64,000 nucleotides of DNA from Sphaerisporangium sp. TRM90804 (GTDB lineage: Bacteria > Actinomycetota > Actinomycetes > Streptosporangiales > Streptosporangiaceae), in NCBI RefSeq assembly GCF_029846175.1, contig NZ_JARWAC010000021.1, positions 234,041 to 298,040 on the forward strand, given 5' to 3'. The position numbers were made by a program, and so were the translations under genes. Of the stretch, positions 34,765 to 44,849 are shown one piece after another. The notes below the pieces were generated by a model. It had not been told where the DNA came from, made no database searches, and worked only from the letters and a program-made list of their open reading frames with translations. Within the stretch, counting starts at the first letter, position 1. Each line of letters opens with the position of its first letter.

Positions 34765-36610
34765 TGTCGATCACGTCCTGGATCACTCCGGCCAGCTCCT
34801 CGGCCTTGAACGGAAGCCCGCGCACGCGGTTGTAACTGATGACGTCGACCAGGAAACGCGCACGGAGCAGCAGCGCGAGCTGGCCGAGGTTGATCTCCGG
34901 CAGCAGCACGCGGTCGTACGCGCGCAGCACGTCGCCGGTGTTGACCGGCAGCGGGTTCAGGTGGCGCAGGTGGGCCTGCGCGATCTTGCCGCCGCTCTTC
35001 CTGACCCGGCGCACCGCGGCCGCGATCGGCCCGTACGTCGAGCCCCAGCCGAGGACCAGCACCCGGGCGTCGCCCTCGGGGTCGTCGACCTCCAGCGCGG
35101 GGATGTCGTTCGCGATGCCGTCGATCTTCGCCTGGCGCACGCGGACCATGTGGTCGTGGTTGTTGGGGTCGTAGGAGATGTTGCCCGTGCCCTCGGCCTT
35201 CTCGATGCCGCCGATGCGGTGCTCCAGGCCGGGCGTCCCTGGGACGGCCCAGGGGCGGGCCAGCGTCTGCGGATCGCGCTTGAACGGCAGGTAGGTCTCG
35301 CCGTCGTCGGCGTTCGGCTCCACCGTGAAGTCGACCGTCAGGTCGGGCAGTTCGAGGACCTCCGGCAGCCGCCACGGCTCGGAGCCGTTGGCCAGGTAGC
35401 CGTCGGACAGCAGCATGACCGGCGTTCGGTACTTCAGCGCCAGGCGCGCCGCCTCCAGCGTCGCGTCGAAGCAGTCGGACGGCGTCGCGGGGGCGACGAT
35501 CGGCAGCGGAGACTCGCCGTTGCGGCCGAACATGGCCATCAGCAGGTCGGTCTGCTCGGTCTTGGTCGGCATGCCGGTCGAGGGACCGGCCCGCTGGACG
35601 TCGATCACGAGAAGCGGCAGCTCGGTGGCCACCGCCAGGCCGACGGTCTCGGCCTTCAGCGCCACCCCGGGCCCGGACGTCGTCGTGACGCCCAGGGCCC
35701 CGCCGAACGCGGCGCCCAGCGCGGCGCCCACGCCCGCGATCTCGTCCTCCGCCTGGAAGGTGCGGATGCCGAACCGCTTGTGCTTGGACAGCTCGTGCAG
35801 GATGTCGGAGGCCGGCGTGATCGGGTAGGACCCGAGGAACAGCGGCAGCTTCGACTGCACCGAGGCCGCGATCAGGCCGTACGCCAGGGCCTGGTTGCCG
35901 GAGATGTTGCGGTACAGGCCGGGGGTGAGCCTGGCCGGCTTGACCTCGTACGACACCGAGAACGACTCGGTGGTCTCTCCGAAGTTCCACCCCGCCTGGA
36001 AGGCCGCGATGTTGGCGTTGGCGATGTCGGGCTTCTTGGCGAACTTGGCCCGCAGGAACTTGACGGTCGCCTCGGTCGGCCGGTGGTAGAGCCACGACAG
36101 CAGCCCGAGGGCGAACATGTTCTTGGCCCGCTCGGCGTCCTTCTTGGAGATGTCGAAGCCCTCAAGGGACTTGACCGTCAAGGAGGTCAGCGGGACGGCG
36201 TGCACGCGCCACGCCTCCATCGAGCCGTCCTCCACCGGGCTGGCGGCGTAGCCGACCTTCTGCAGGTTGCGCTTGGTGAACTCGTCGGTGTTGACGATCA
36301 CGTCGGCGCCGGGCGGAAGGTCGCCCAGGTTGGCCTTGAGCGCGGCGGGGTTCATCGCGACCAGGACGTTCGGGGCGTCGCCGGGGGTGAGGATGTCGTG
36401 GTCGGCGAAGTGGAGCTGGAAGCTGGACACCCCGGGGAGGGTGCCGGCGGGGGCGCGGATCTCGGCGGGGAAGTTGGGGAGGGTGGAGATGTCGTTGCCG
36501 AACTCGGCCGTCTCAGCCGTGAATCGATCACCGGTGAGCTGCATGCCGTCGCCGGAGTCGCCCGCGAAGCGGATGATCACGCGGTCGAGTTGCTGCACCT
36601 GCTTGGTCAC
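34757..36610 (-). CDS. korA: 2-oxoacid:ferredoxin oxidoreductase, fused gamma-alpha subunit
   Basis: 617-aa protein in which the gamma domain (about 1-190, with RFAGDSGDGMQLTG at the start) is fused to the alpha domain (about 200-600, with GSYPITPASDILHELSKHK and TTSGPGVALKAE), the usual actinobacterial arrangement. The GTG start at 36610 follows AGGAGGT. Paired with KorB it forms the alternative 2-oxoglutarate-decarboxylating enzyme of the TCA cycle that reduces ferredoxin. It is the first gene of the operon; its promoter is in the gap to its right. Confidence 0.93.
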   Translation of the reverse strand: MTKQVQQLDRVIIRFAGDSGDGMQLTGDRFTAETAEFGNDISTLPNFPAEIRAPAGTLPGVSSFQLHFADHDILTPGDAPNVLVAMNPAALKANLGDLPPGADVIVNTDEFTKRNLQKVGYAASPVEDGSMEAWRVHAVPLTSLTVKSLEGFDISKKDAERAKNMFALGLLSWLYHRPTEATVKFLRAKFAKKPDIANANIAAFQAGWNFGETTESFSVSYEVKPARLTPGLYRNISGNQALAYGLIAASVQSKLPLFLGSYPITPASDILHELSKHKRFGIRTFQAEDEIAGVGAALGAAFGGALGVTTTSGPGVALKAETVGLAVATELPLLVIDVQRAGPSTGMPTKTEQTDLLMAMFGRNGESPLPIVAPATPSDCFDATLEAARLALKYRTPVMLLSDGYLANGSEPWRLPEVLELPDLTVDFTVEPNADDGETYLPFKRDPQTLARPWAVPGTPGLEHRIGGIEKAEGTGNISYDPNNHDHMVRVRQAKIDGIANDIPALEVDDPEGDARVLVLGWGSTYGPIAAAVRRVRKSGGKIAQAHLRHLNPLPVNTGDVLRAYDRVLLPEINLGQLALLLRARFLVDVISYNRVRGLPFKAEELAGVIQDVIDSE

Positions 36611-37077
36611 AGCTCGGACCTCCTGGACGCGCCTGGGCGCCGTCGCTCGTCACACGTTGTCATTTCCATGCTAGATCCCTTGGGGCTGCGCGGGCTTCTT
36701 TACGCATGCGCGTCGATCAGGGGCCTGACCTGTGGCCCCGCGACCGCAGCGATCTTCGGACCGGTGCGCCGGGCATCGCGACGATGCCTCGCGGCGCTCC
36801 GCGTGTTCTCGGCCGGCGGCGGCTCAGGTGGCGCGAGGGGATGGGGGTACGACCGCCTTGGCCTCCTCACGACCGGGAACGGCTCTGGTACACAGCCCCG
36901 CGGCAAGCCTGCCTAGATCAACGTGCAAGCGGGAGTAGAGCAACTTCCGGGTCACGGTCACCAACTATATGTCCACTCCCCCGATGGCCCCCAAGCGTGC
37001 GTCAGCCAAAGGTCAGGCCCGTGACGTGTGCCTCGGCGTGACGAGGATCACCTTCGGCGGCTCCCGGCGGCCGTCTC
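36611..37077. other. 467-bp gap upstream of korA; no gene seen
   Basis: It lies between korA and the end of the deacetylase gene, both on the minus strand, so it should contain the korA promoter and the deacetylase's 3' flank. Short frames here have unbalanced, arginine-rich compositions and no ribosome sites. The segment near 36660-36720 and 36930-36980 is slightly AT-richer. I recognise no operator, RNA or repeat. Confidence 0.4.
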
Positions 37078-38574
37078 CTAGTCGGGTTCGGGGACGTCCG
37101 CGCCGGTCCGCTGCGGTACGGCGGGCAGGGGCTTCGGCCGCTCGGGGACCGTTCCGGGGGCCCTGCCGGATGAGTCCGGCAGCTCCGTGAGGGTCACGCA
37201 GGTGTAGCCGCGGGCCTCCAGCCCCTTCAGCACCAGGGGGAGGGCGGCGACGGTCGCCGGGCCCGTGTCGTGCATGAGGATGATCGAGCCGGGGCGGGCC
37301 CCGGCGACGGCGCGGCGGGCGACGGCGGCCGGGTCGCGGTCGCGCCAGTCGGAGGTGTCGACGTTCCATCCCGCGATCGCCAGGCCCAGCCGGTGGGCCA
37401 CGGTGAGCACCCGGGCGCTGACGTGGCCGTACGGCGCCCGCAGCAGGGGGGGCGTACGCCGGGTGGCCGTGGCGATCGCCATCTGGGCGCGGCCGAGGCC
37501 GTCGGAGATCTGGTGGTCGTCCAGGGTGGTCAGGTCGCGGTGGGACCAGGAGTGGTTGCCCACCAGGTTCCCCGCGGCGCTGATCCGCTCCACCATGCCG
37601 GGCTGGGCCCGGGCGCTCTCGCCCGTGGCGAAGAAGGTGGCGTGGGCGCCGAACTGCGACAGGATGGCCAGCAGGCTCCCGGTGGCGGGGCCGGGCCCGT
37701 CGTCGAAGGTCAGCGCCACGCACTTGGCGACGGCGCAGCCGCCCGGCGGGCTCTCGCGGGTCTCGCCGTCGTCGACGGGGACGGACGGCGGGGTGCGCGG
37801 CATGGAGGACGGGGTGGCGGCGTCCACGGCGTCCCGGGTGCGGCGCCCGAAGTCCGACAGCAGGGCGGCGGCCCTGTCGCGCGGCACCGCGACCGCGATC
37901 CGTCCCATGCGGGCCGGGCCCACCTGGCCGTCGTCGAACTCGGCCACCAGGTCGCCGTGCGGGTTGAAGTTCAGCGAGTCGAACAGGGCGCGCCGGGGCA
38001 GCACCGCCTCGGTGCGCACGGCGGGGGCCAGGCGCCGCAGGCGGTCCTTCACGAGCGCGGACAGCGAGGCGAGCGCCGCGTCGTCCTTCAGGAGCCCCGC
38101 CGAGTCGTGCACGCGGCGCGCGGCGGCGTCGTACCAGTAGGTGGTGAGGGAGTTGCGCCAGCTCTTCCCGTCGTAGCGGCCGGTGCGCACGCGCACGCCG
38201 TACACGCTCGCGGAGGCGGCGGTGAGCTGCCCGTCGATGTTGAGCTCGCCGGCGCGCTCGGCGGCCTTGGCCCCGGCCTTCGGCGCGAGATAGCCGCGGA
38301 CGGCCGCCGAGGTGGCCCGCTCGACGGCGGCGTTCAGCTCGGGGGCCGCGGCGAGCACCGGGTGGCTCACGTACAGGTGCGGGACGCGGGACTCGCCCGA
38401 CACCGTCCGCACCGACAGACCGGTGACCGTCGAGGGGTCCACGAAGTTGATCGTGGTCGGCTGCGCGGGAAGGGTCGCGGGCTCTCGCGGGCGCGAGGAG
38501 GGCAGCGAGATGCCGCAGGCGGCCGAGACCGCGACCAGCAGCGCGATACCCCCGGAGAGGCGCGAGCGGGACAT
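37078..38574 (-). CDS. Lipoprotein polysaccharide deacetylase (NodB domain, CE4)
   Basis: 498-aa cell-surface enzyme. The N-terminus ends in SAACGISLPS, a lipobox with the modified cysteine near residue 20. The next roughly 230 residues resemble the DUF3298/RsiV-type extracellular domain. The C-terminal NodB homology domain has TFDDGPG (motif 1, metal-binding aspartates), NHSWSH (motif 2, metal-binding histidines), RAPYG (motif 3), NVDTSDW (motif 4) and ILMHDT (motif 5), all intact. It should deacetylate peptidoglycan or an exopolysaccharide outside the membrane. It diverges from the nuo operon over a 218-bp gap. Confidence 0.9.
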   Translation of the reverse strand: MSRSRLSGGIALLVAVSAACGISLPSSRPREPATLPAQPTTINFVDPSTVTGLSVRTVSGESRVPHLYVSHPVLAAAPELNAAVERATSAAVRGYLAPKAGAKAAERAGELNIDGQLTAASASVYGVRVRTGRYDGKSWRNSLTTYWYDAAARRVHDSAGLLKDDAALASLSALVKDRLRRLAPAVRTEAVLPRRALFDSLNFNPHGDLVAEFDDGQVGPARMGRIAVAVPRDRAAALLSDFGRRTRDAVDAATPSSMPRTPPSVPVDDGETRESPPGGCAVAKCVALTFDDGPGPATGSLLAILSQFGAHATFFATGESARAQPGMVERISAAGNLVGNHSWSHRDLTTLDDHQISDGLGRAQMAIATATRRTPPLLRAPYGHVSARVLTVAHRLGLAIAGWNVDTSDWRDRDPAAVARRAVAGARPGSIILMHDTGPATVAALPLVLKGLEARGYTCVTLTELPDSSGRAPGTVPERPKPLPAVPQRTGADVPEPD

Positions 38575-38792
38575 GAGTGCCAGATTACGCAGCCGCCCTA
38601 CTCATTTACTGACATATGGGGTGAAAGGCGACACGATTTTGACCGCACCGGGTAGTGGGGGGATGACGCAAGGCGAACTCCCGGCCGGTGTCCGAAGCTT
38701 CCCCCGCCTCGCCAGGGACGGGCGAGGAAGACGGGGTTACGATCGGTGCTCAGGCCGTGCCCCGGGGCCCGCGCTGCCAGGCAGGAGGCTAG
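38575..38792. promoter_or_regulatory. Divergent region serving the deacetylase and nuo genes
   Basis: 218 bp between divergent genes with an AT-richer part at 38590-38650 (CTCATTTACTGACATATGG, CGACACGATTTTGACC). It presumably holds both promoters. A GCAGGAGG ribosome site precedes nuoA. No defined operator was recognised. Confidence 0.4.
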
Positions 38793-39164
38793 ATGAGCGG
38801 ATATTTCAGCTCTTACGCCATCGTGGCGGTGCTGATCGCGATCGGCGTGGCCATCTTCGCCGCGGGCCTGCTGGTCAGCCGGCTGCTGCGCCCCGACCAT
38901 CCCACGCGCGAGAAGCTGACCACCTACGAGTGCGGGGTCGACCCCGTGGGCGAGGGCTGGGCCCAGTCGCAGATCAGGTACTACGTGTTCACCTACCTCT
39001 ACGTCGTCTTCGCGGTCGACGCGGTGTTCCTGTTCCCGTGGGCCACGGTCTTCGCGGCGCCCGGCTTCGGCCTGGCCACGCTCGTCGAGATGTTCGTGTT
39101 CCTGGCCTTCATCGCGCTCGGCATCCTGTACGCCTGGCGCAAACGCGTGCTCGCCTGGACCTGA
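38793..39164 (+). CDS. nuoA: NADH-quinone oxidoreductase subunit A
   Basis: 123-aa membrane subunit of complex I with three predicted helices and the conserved loop [24 protein letters not shown], which contacts the quinone cavity (the ECG cysteine is the well-known conformationally exposed residue). The ATG is preceded by AGGAGG. First gene of an operon that here encodes A, B, C, H and later I-N only. The electron-input subunits E, F, G and the 49-kDa subunit D are not encoded. Confidence 0.93.
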   Translation: MSGYFSSYAIVAVLIAIGVAIFAAGLLVSRLLRPDHPTREKLTTYECGVDPVGEGWAQSQIRYYVFTYLYVVFAVDAVFLFPWATVFAAPGFGLATLVEMFVFLAFIALGILYAWRKRVLAWT

Positions 39165-39177
39165 CGAAGAGGGGAGA

Positions 39178-39765
39178 ATGCCGCTCATGGTCGCCCGCGA
39201 TCTGCCCATGCCCAGCGTCGGGCCGGTGTCCCGGCTCGCCCCCAAGCCCATGCGCTTCATCCTGAACTGGGGACGCCGCTACTCGCTGTGGGTCTTCAAC
39301 TTCGGCCTGGCCTGCTGCGCCATCGAGTTCATCGCCACCTCGATGAGCCGTCACGACTTCATCCGCTTCGGGGTGATCCCGTTCGCCAACGGGCCGAGGC
39401 AGGCCGACCTGATGATCGTCTCCGGCACGGTCACCGACAAGATGGCCCCGGCCGTCAAGCGGCTCTACGAGCAGATGCCCGACCCCAAGTACGTCATCTC
39501 GTTCGGCGCCTGCTCCAACTCCGGCGGCCCCTACTGGGACTCCTACTGCGTCACCAAGGGCGTCGACCAGATCATCCCGGTCGACGTCTACGTCCCCGGC
39601 TGCCCGCCCCGGCCCGAGGCGCTGCTGTACGGCATCATGAAGCTCCAGGAGAAGATCGCCGGGGAGTCCCTCGGCGACCGCTACGCCGCGCGCCGGCCGG
39701 CGCTCGGCGCGGGGGCCACGACGGCGCCGCCCGCGGGGGCCGTGCCGGGGGACGGCGACCGGTGA
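39178..39765 (+). CDS. nuoB: NADH-quinone oxidoreductase subunit B
   Basis: 195-aa peripheral-arm subunit that holds the terminal iron-sulfur cluster N2. All four ligands are present: tandem C46-C47 in [10 protein letters not shown]112 in [10 protein letters not shown] and C142 in [18 protein letters not shown] ribosome site precedes the ATG, and the stop overlaps the nuoC start by 4 bp. The last 25 residues are an Ala/Pro/Gly-rich extension. In a complete enzyme this subunit binds NuoD at the quinone site; no NuoD gene follows. Confidence 0.94.
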   Translation: MPLMVARDLPMPSVGPVSRLAPKPMRFILNWGRRYSLWVFNFGLACCAIEFIATSMSRHDFIRFGVIPFANGPRQADLMIVSGTVTDKMAPAVKRLYEQMPDPKYVISFGACSNSGGPYWDSYCVTKGVDQIIPVDVYVPGCPPRPEALLYGIMKLQEKIAGESLGDRYAARRPALGAGATTAPPAGAVPGDGDR

Positions 39766-40373
39766 GGGCCGCCGTCGAGCGGCGCTTCGGGCAGCGCGCC
39801 GAGATCAGCGAGTCGTTCGGTGAGATCACCGTCGACGTCGCCCCCGCCGACTGGATCGAGCTGCTCACCTTCGCCCGCGACGAGCTCGGATGCGTCTTCT
39901 TCGACTGGCTGACCGGCGTGGACGACCCTCCCGAGGGCTACACCGTGGTCGCCCACCTCTACGACCCCGTCGAGCACGCCCACCTGCTGCCGCGCACCCG
40001 GGTGCCGCGCGCCGACCCGCGCCTGCCGACCTGCACGGGGGTCTTCCGGGGCGCCGACTGGCACGAGCGCGAGACGTTCGAGATGTTCGGGGTGGTCTTC
40101 GACGGCCACCCGTACCTGGTGCCGCTGCTGCTGCCCGACGGCTTCGAGGGCCACCCGCTGCGCAAGGAGTTCATCCTGGCCTCGCGGGTCGCCAAGCCGT
40201 GGCCGGGTGCCAAGGAGCCGGGGGAGTCCGGGCAGGGCTCGCCCAGCCGCCGCAAGACCCTGCCGCCGGGCGTCCCGGCCGACTGGGGCCCGGCGGCCGC
40301 GGTGCCGCCGCCGGTCCGCGGTCCGCGCGCCGTCCGCCGGGAGGCCGAGACGGGGGAGGCCGGCGATGGCTGA
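39762..40373 (+). CDS. nuoC: NADH-quinone oxidoreductase subunit C
   Basis: 203-aa 30-kDa-type subunit. The family signature is visible as [40 protein letters not shown]. The GTG start overlaps the nuoB stop. The last 50 residues are a Pro/Arg-rich tail with no counterpart in short family members. It overlaps nuoH by 8 bp, so there is no space for a lost nuoD between C and H. Confidence 0.93.
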   Translation: MRAAVERRFGQRAEISESFGEITVDVAPADWIELLTFARDELGCVFFDWLTGVDDPPEGYTVVAHLYDPVEHAHLLPRTRVPRADPRLPTCTGVFRGADWHERETFEMFGVVFDGHPYLVPLLLPDGFEGHPLRKEFILASRVAKPWPGAKEPGESGQGSPSRRKTLPPGVPADWGPAAAVPPPVRGPRAVRREAETGEAGDG

Positions 40374-41319
40374 GGTGCTCGACGTCGCGCTGCGCCTGGC
40401 GGTGATCGTCGTCGCGTTCCTGACACTGCCGCTGATCGTCGGGCAGATGGAGCACAAGGCGATGGCGCACATGCAGTCGCGCCTCGGCCCGATGTACGCC
40501 GGCGGGTTCCACGGGTGGGCCCAGCTCATCGCCGACGGGGTGAAGTTCGTCCAGAAGGAGGACGTCATCCCGGCGGCGGCCGACCGGCGGGTGTTCTCGC
40601 TCGCCCCGGCCGTGGCGCTGGTGCCCTATCTGGTGGTGATGGTCGTCATCCCGGTGGGCCCCGGCCTGTACGGCGCAGACCTCGAAGCGGGCCTGTTCTT
40701 CGTGCTCGCGGTGATGGGCGTGGGCGTGCTCGGCTCGATCATGGCCGGGTGGTCGTCGGCCAACAAGTACTCCGTGCTCGGCGGCATACGCTCGGCGGCC
40801 CAGCTCATGTCGTACGAGCTGCCGCTGGTGCTCGCCGCCTCGTCGGTGGCCATGGCCGCCGGCACGCTGTCGCTGCCGGGCATCGTCGAGGCGTGGCAGT
40901 GGTGGTGGCTGCCGTGGCAGGCCGTCGGCGGCGTCGTGTTCTTCGTCGCGGGCATGGCCGAGCTGCGCCGGCCGCCCTTCGACATGCCGATCGCCGAGTC
41001 CGAGATCATCATGGGCCCGATGACCGAGTACACCGGCATCCGGTTCGCGCTGTTCATGCTGACGGAGTACGTCGGCATCGTGGTCCTGTCGGCGCTCACG
41101 ACCGTGCTGTTCCTCGGCGGCTGGCAGGGCCCGCTGCTGCCCGGCCCGGTGTGGACGCTCATCAAGATCTTCGTGCTGGCGTTCGTGGTGATCTGGGCCC
41201 GCGTGTCCTTCCCCCGCCTGCGGGCCGACCAGCTCCAGAAGCTCGCGTGGATCGGCCTGGTGCCGCTCGCCCTGGCGCAGCTCGCGCTGACCGGCGTGGT
41301 GAAGGTGCTCATCGGCTGA
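40366..41319 (+). CDS. nuoH: NADH-quinone oxidoreductase subunit H
   Basis: 317-aa membrane subunit with about eight helices that forms the quinone tunnel. RPPFDMPIAESEIIMGPMTEY is the conserved cytoplasmic acidic loop of NuoH. The related QMEHKAMAHMQSRLGPMYAGG is at the N-terminus, close to the usual GPNRVG-type segment but changed. The ATG at 40366 lies inside the nuoC end; the longer upstream frame is rejected. The transcript meets an opposing gene 40 bp beyond its stop. Confidence 0.93.
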   Translation: MAEVLDVALRLAVIVVAFLTLPLIVGQMEHKAMAHMQSRLGPMYAGGFHGWAQLIADGVKFVQKEDVIPAAADRRVFSLAPAVALVPYLVVMVVIPVGPGLYGADLEAGLFFVLAVMGVGVLGSIMAGWSSANKYSVLGGIRSAAQLMSYELPLVLAASSVAMAAGTLSLPGIVEAWQWWWLPWQAVGGVVFFVAGMAELRRPPFDMPIAESEIIMGPMTEYTGIRFALFMLTEYVGIVVLSALTTVLFLGGWQGPLLPGPVWTLIKIFVLAFVVIWARVSFPRLRADQLQKLAWIGLVPLALAQLALTGVVKVLIG

Positions 41320-41358
41320 GCGGCGTCCCCGGCCCGGCGGCCCTCGGGCCGCCGGGGA

Positions 41359-42624
41359 TCACGACAGGTAGACCGTGAGCTCCACCAGGTCGGGGGTGAG
41401 GTGCGGCGGCAGGTCGAGGGCGAGCGACATCTCCTCGGCCGAGACGAACCCGCCGACGCCGTCACGGGCGTCGACCACGCGCCGCGCCAGCTCGGGTGTC
41501 ATCCCGGGCAGGTCGGCGATCACCCGGGCGGGGGCGTGGTTGACGTCGACCAGCCCGCCGTCGTCGTACCGCCGCGGGAGGTCGGGGCGGCCGATGCGCA
41601 GCTCGCGGGCGAGCAGGGGATCGCGGGCCGCCAGCTCGCGCGCCTCCTGCCGCAGCTCGCGGCGCCGCTGGGCGAACGCCACGGCGTGGTCGTTGAGGTC
41701 GGGCTGCTCGAACACCCTGCGCCGGATGATCAGCGAGTGGACGGTGCCGCCGAGCCAGTTGCCCATCGCCCCCAGGAACGCGCCGACCTCCAGCCAGTCG
41801 GGGTCGGGAAGGTCGCTGGCCACGCCGACGAAGAACGTCACCCAGCCGATCGCGTAGATCGCCGCCGACAGGGCCAGCATCCTGCTCTTCAGCTTCGCCG
41901 CGGCGGCTCCGATGGTGAACGGCGTGGCGGCGCCGCAGGTGAGCAGTGGCGCGATGGCCCAGAAGACGCTGGCGGCGCCGGTGGACGACGGCGTGCCGGG
42001 CGGGGGGAACGGCGGCGGCGGGACGTGCCCGCCCGGATGGCCGGGGGCGCCGTAGGGGCCGGGGCCGGGATGGTGGCGCGGCGCGAGGCCGTACTGGCCG
42101 GACGGCGGGAGAGGGAACGGCGTGCCGCCGTGCTGCGGGCCCGCCTGCGGGGGCCGGAACGGCAGGTCACCGCGCCGGAGCCCGGGCTGCCCTGGCCGGT
42201 AGGGCGTGTCGGCGGGGCGGGGGCCCGGCTGCGGCGGGCGGAAGGCCGGGTCGCCGTGCCGGGGGCCGGGCTGCGGCGCGCGCGAGGGCGCCTCGCCGTG
42301 CCGGGGACCCGGCTGCGGGGGACGGCGGTACGGAGCCTCCGGCCGGCCCGGCTGCGGGGGACGGGCGAAGGTGTCTCGCGGGCCGGGAGCGTCCTGCGGG
42401 CCGGGCCTCGGGCCCGGCGGCGGGGCGTCCCGCGGGCCCGGCTGCGAGGCGCCCGGGGCCGGGCCGGCGTGCCGCGGGCCGGGCCACGCGGGGCGGTCGT
42501 CGCGCCGCGGCGCGGGGCGGCCCGTCTGGCGGGGATGCGGAGCGGTCGGGCCGTCCGGATCGCCGGACCGGGAGGGCTCCGGCGGCCCCGAGCCTGGTCC
42601 CCCATGGCCGTTGGTCGGGTGCAT
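41359..42624 (-). CDS. Proline-rich membrane protein with helix-hairpin-helix C-terminus
   Basis: 421-aa protein from ATG 42624; a farther start at 42747 overlaps the nuoI leader and is rejected. Residues 1-190 are low-complexity Pro/Gly/Arg repeats (variations on PRHGDPAFRPPQPGPR). About 200-290 holds three to four hydrophobic helices (FWAIAPLLTCGAATPFTIGA, LSAAIYAIGWVTFFVGV). The last 60 residues contain DVNHAPARVIADLPGMTPELARRVVDARD, a ComEA/HhH-type DNA- or protein-binding motif. No known function. It is placed antisense between nuoH and nuoI. Confidence 0.7.
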   Translation of the reverse strand: MHPTNGHGGPGSGPPEPSRSGDPDGPTAPHPRQTGRPAPRRDDRPAWPGPRHAGPAPGASQPGPRDAPPPGPRPGPQDAPGPRDTFARPPQPGRPEAPYRRPPQPGPRHGEAPSRAPQPGPRHGDPAFRPPQPGPRPADTPYRPGQPGLRRGDLPFRPPQAGPQHGGTPFPLPPSGQYGLAPRHHPGPGPYGAPGHPGGHVPPPPFPPPGTPSSTGAASVFWAIAPLLTCGAATPFTIGAAAAKLKSRMLALSAAIYAIGWVTFFVGVASDLPDPDWLEVGAFLGAMGNWLGGTVHSLIIRRRVFEQPDLNDHAVAFAQRRRELRQEARELAARDPLLARELRIGRPDLPRRYDDGGLVDVNHAPARVIADLPGMTPELARRVVDARDGVGGFVSAEEMSLALDLPPHLTPDLVELTVYLS

Positions 42625-42806
42625 AACGCGAGAATACGACCTTCCTCGGTGGCCCGCATCGGTCTGTGGGATCACATAGTCCGCCGGAAAATTCCCCCAA
42701 AAGCCTGATGATTTAGGAAAAGGGTGAGGTGGTAGGGGGCCACGCATTCACGAGAACGCCCATGTGCGTCATGATGTTGACCGTGGCCCGTATACCAGGA
42801 GAAGGG

Positions 42807-43751
42807 TTGGCGAAGGGGCTGGCCGTGACCTTCCGCCACATGATCAACAGGGCGGACACCCGGCAGTACCCCGAAGTACAACCCGAACTGCCGCCTCGCA
42901 GCCGCGGAGTCATCGCGCTGGTCGAGGAGAACTGCACGGTCTGCATGCTCTGTGCCAGGGAGTGTCCCGACTGGTGCATCTACATCGACTCCCACAAGGA
43001 GACCACGCCGGCGCCCGAAGGAGGGCGGCCCCGCGCCCACAACCAGCTCGACCGGTTCGCGATCGACTTCTCCCTGTGCATGTACTGCGGCATCTGCATC
43101 GAGGTCTGCCCGTTCGACGCCCTCTTCTGGTCGCCCGAGTTCGAGTACGCCGAGGGCGACATCCGCAACCTGCTGCACGAGAAGGACCGGCTCGCCGAGT
43201 GGGCGGCCACCGTCCCGCCCCCGCCCCCGCAGGAGCCGAACGCCGCCCCGCCCAAGGAGATCGCCGCCGCCGCCCAGGGCGCCGCCCGCCCCACCCGCGA
43301 CCGCCCCGCCCGCGCGGGCGCCCCGGCGTCGAGCGCCCCGCCCGGGACCCCGGGCACCCCGCCCTCCGCCTCGGCCCCCTCGGCGGCGAACCCGGCCGAC
43401 CCGGCCTCCGGCCCCGCCGCGCCGCCCGCGGCCGAACGCCCGGCGACCAGCCACGCCGCCGTCCGCGCCATCCGCCCCCCCGGCGCCCTGCCCAAGAAAC
43501 CGGCCCCACCCGCCGCCTCCCCACCCCCCGCCCCACCGGCGGACGCCCCCGAGCCGTCAGAGCGCCCCGGCCCGCCCGCTCACGCCGGCGAGGCGGACGC
43601 GCCCGGAGCGCCGGAGCCGTCCCCGGCGCCGCCCACGTCCGGAGGGACGCCGGGCTCGGAGCCCTCGCCTGAGCCGCGCGCCGAGGGCGCGCCCCCAGAA
43701 CCGCGACGGGGGGAGCCGCCGGAGCCGTCCGGGCCGGTGGAGGGGTCGTGA
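42807..43751 (+). CDS. nuoI: NADH-quinone oxidoreductase subunit I with long Pro/Ala-rich tail
   Basis: Ferredoxin-type subunit with two 4Fe-4S motifs: C43-C46-C49...C53 ([13 protein letters not shown]) and C91-C94-C97...C101 ([13 protein letters not shown]). I prefer the TTG at 42807, five bases after AGGAG; frame-compatible starts reach back to 42729. Only about 135 residues are needed for the fold; residues 136-314 are a disordered Pro/Ala/Glu-rich tail. The core matches the second type of NuoI of actinobacteria ([16 protein letters not shown]). The stop overlaps nuoJ by 4 bp. Confidence 0.92.
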   Translation: MAKGLAVTFRHMINRADTRQYPEVQPELPPRSRGVIALVEENCTVCMLCARECPDWCIYIDSHKETTPAPEGGRPRAHNQLDRFAIDFSLCMYCGICIEVCPFDALFWSPEFEYAEGDIRNLLHEKDRLAEWAATVPPPPPQEPNAAPPKEIAAAAQGAARPTRDRPARAGAPASSAPPGTPGTPPSASAPSAANPADPASGPAAPPAAERPATSHAAVRAIRPPGALPKKPAPPAASPPPAPPADAPEPSERPGPPAHAGEADAPGAPEPSPAPPTSGGTPGSEPSPEPRAEGAPPEPRRGEPPEPSGPVEGS

Positions 43752-44287
43752 CCTTCGCGCCGCCGGGCCTGTGGCCGCCCAGCGCGCAGGAGGTGGTCTT
43801 CCTCCTGCTTGGAGTGGTTGCCGCCGGGTCGGCACTGCTGGTCGTCACCACCCGCCAGATCTTCCACGCCGCCCTGTGGCTGGTCCTGTCGTTCGGCGCG
43901 CTCGCCGGGTGCTACCTGGTGCTCACGGCCGAGTTCGTGGCCTGGGTGCAGGTGCTGATCTACGTGGGCGCCGTGGTCGTGCTGCTGCTGTTCGGCATCA
44001 TGCTCACCCGCGCCCCCATCGGGCGCTCCGCCGACCTCGACTCGGGGAACCGCGTGGCGGCCCTCGTGGTCGCCGTGGCGACCGCAGCAGTCCTGGTCAC
44101 CACGGTCGTCGACGGCTTCCGCACGGCGTACGCGCCGCTGGAGCCGGGCCGGGGCGGGGCCGAGGCGCTCGGGACGAGCATCTTCCGCAACTGGGTGCTG
44201 CCCTTCGAGGCGCTGTCGGTGCTGCTCCTGGCCGCGCTGATCGGCGCCATCGTGCTCTCCCGCACCGACATCGGCGGAAAGGACTGA
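43748..44287 (+). CDS. nuoJ: NADH-quinone oxidoreductase subunit J
   Basis: 179-aa membrane subunit with about five helices; [37 protein letters not shown] is the recognised NuoJ core with its transmembrane helix break. The GTG at 43748 overlaps the nuoI stop (GTGA). It forms part of the proton-pumping membrane arm with H, K, L, M and N. One base separates it from nuoK. Confidence 0.93.
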   Translation: MTFAPPGLWPPSAQEVVFLLLGVVAAGSALLVVTTRQIFHAALWLVLSFGALAGCYLVLTAEFVAWVQVLIYVGAVVVLLLFGIMLTRAPIGRSADLDSGNRVAALVVAVATAAVLVTTVVDGFRTAYAPLEPGRGGAEALGTSIFRNWVLPFEALSVLLLAALIGAIVLSRTDIGGKD

Positions 44288-44288
44288 C

Positions 44289-44849
44289 GTGCACGTCGTC
44301 TACCCCGCCGTCCTCGCCGCCCTGCTGTTCTCCATAGGCGTGTACGGCGTGCTCGCCCGGCGCAACACGATCCTGGTGCTGATGTCGGTGGAGCTCATGC
44401 TCAACGCCGTCAACCTCAACCTGGTCGCCTTCGACGTGTGGCTGCGCGACGCCCTGCACGGCGGCCAGGTGCTCACGCTCTTCGTCATCGTGATCGCCGC
44501 CGCCGAACTGGGCGTCGGCCTCGCCATCGTGCTGGCCGTCTTCCGCAACCGGAGCACCGTGGAGATCGACCACCTCCGCGACCTCGCGGAACTCCCCGAC
44601 CAGGGCCCGGACGACCCCGAGGGCCCCGGCGGGCCCCGCGGCCCGGACGACGGCGGCCCGCACGACCCGCCCGCCCCCGGCGACCCCGGCCCGCACGACC
44701 ACACGGCCCTCACCCCGCCCCCGGCACCCTCGCCGCCCGGCGCCCCCGTCCCGACCGGCGGCCCCCGAACCGCCGCCGGGCCCGTGACGACCGCCGGAGA
44801 CGCCCCCCGCCCCTCCGGGGCCGCGCCGGCGGCGGGCGGCGCCCGATGA
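44289..44849 (+). CDS. nuoK: NADH-quinone oxidoreductase subunit K with Pro-rich extension
   Basis: 186-aa membrane subunit. The first 100 residues are a normal three-helix NuoK with the two buried glutamates of the proton path, E35 ([13 protein letters not shown]) and E73 ([10 protein letters not shown]). Residues 101-186 are a Pro/Gly/Asp-rich extension not found in the roughly 100-aa classic subunit. The GTG start follows the nuoJ stop by one base, and the stop overlaps nuoL by 4 bp. Confidence 0.93.
   Translation: MHVVYPAVLAALLFSIGVYGVLARRNTILVLMSVELMLNAVNLNLVAFDVWLRDALHGGQVLTLFVIVIAAAELGVGLAIVLAVFRNRSTVEIDHLRDLAELPDQGPDDPEGPGGPRGPDDGGPHDPPAPGDPGPHDHTALTPPPAPSPPGAPVPTGGPRTAAGPVTTAGDAPRPSGAAPAAGGAR

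Noticed and set aside
36706..37041. 111-aa gene between korA and the deacetylase
   Set aside because: Arg/Pro/Trp-rich without ribosome site or motif; fits random GC-rich sequence.
40366..41319. Hidden NuoD between nuoC and nuoH
   Set aside because: The two genes overlap by 8 bp and no NuoD motif appears in any frame.
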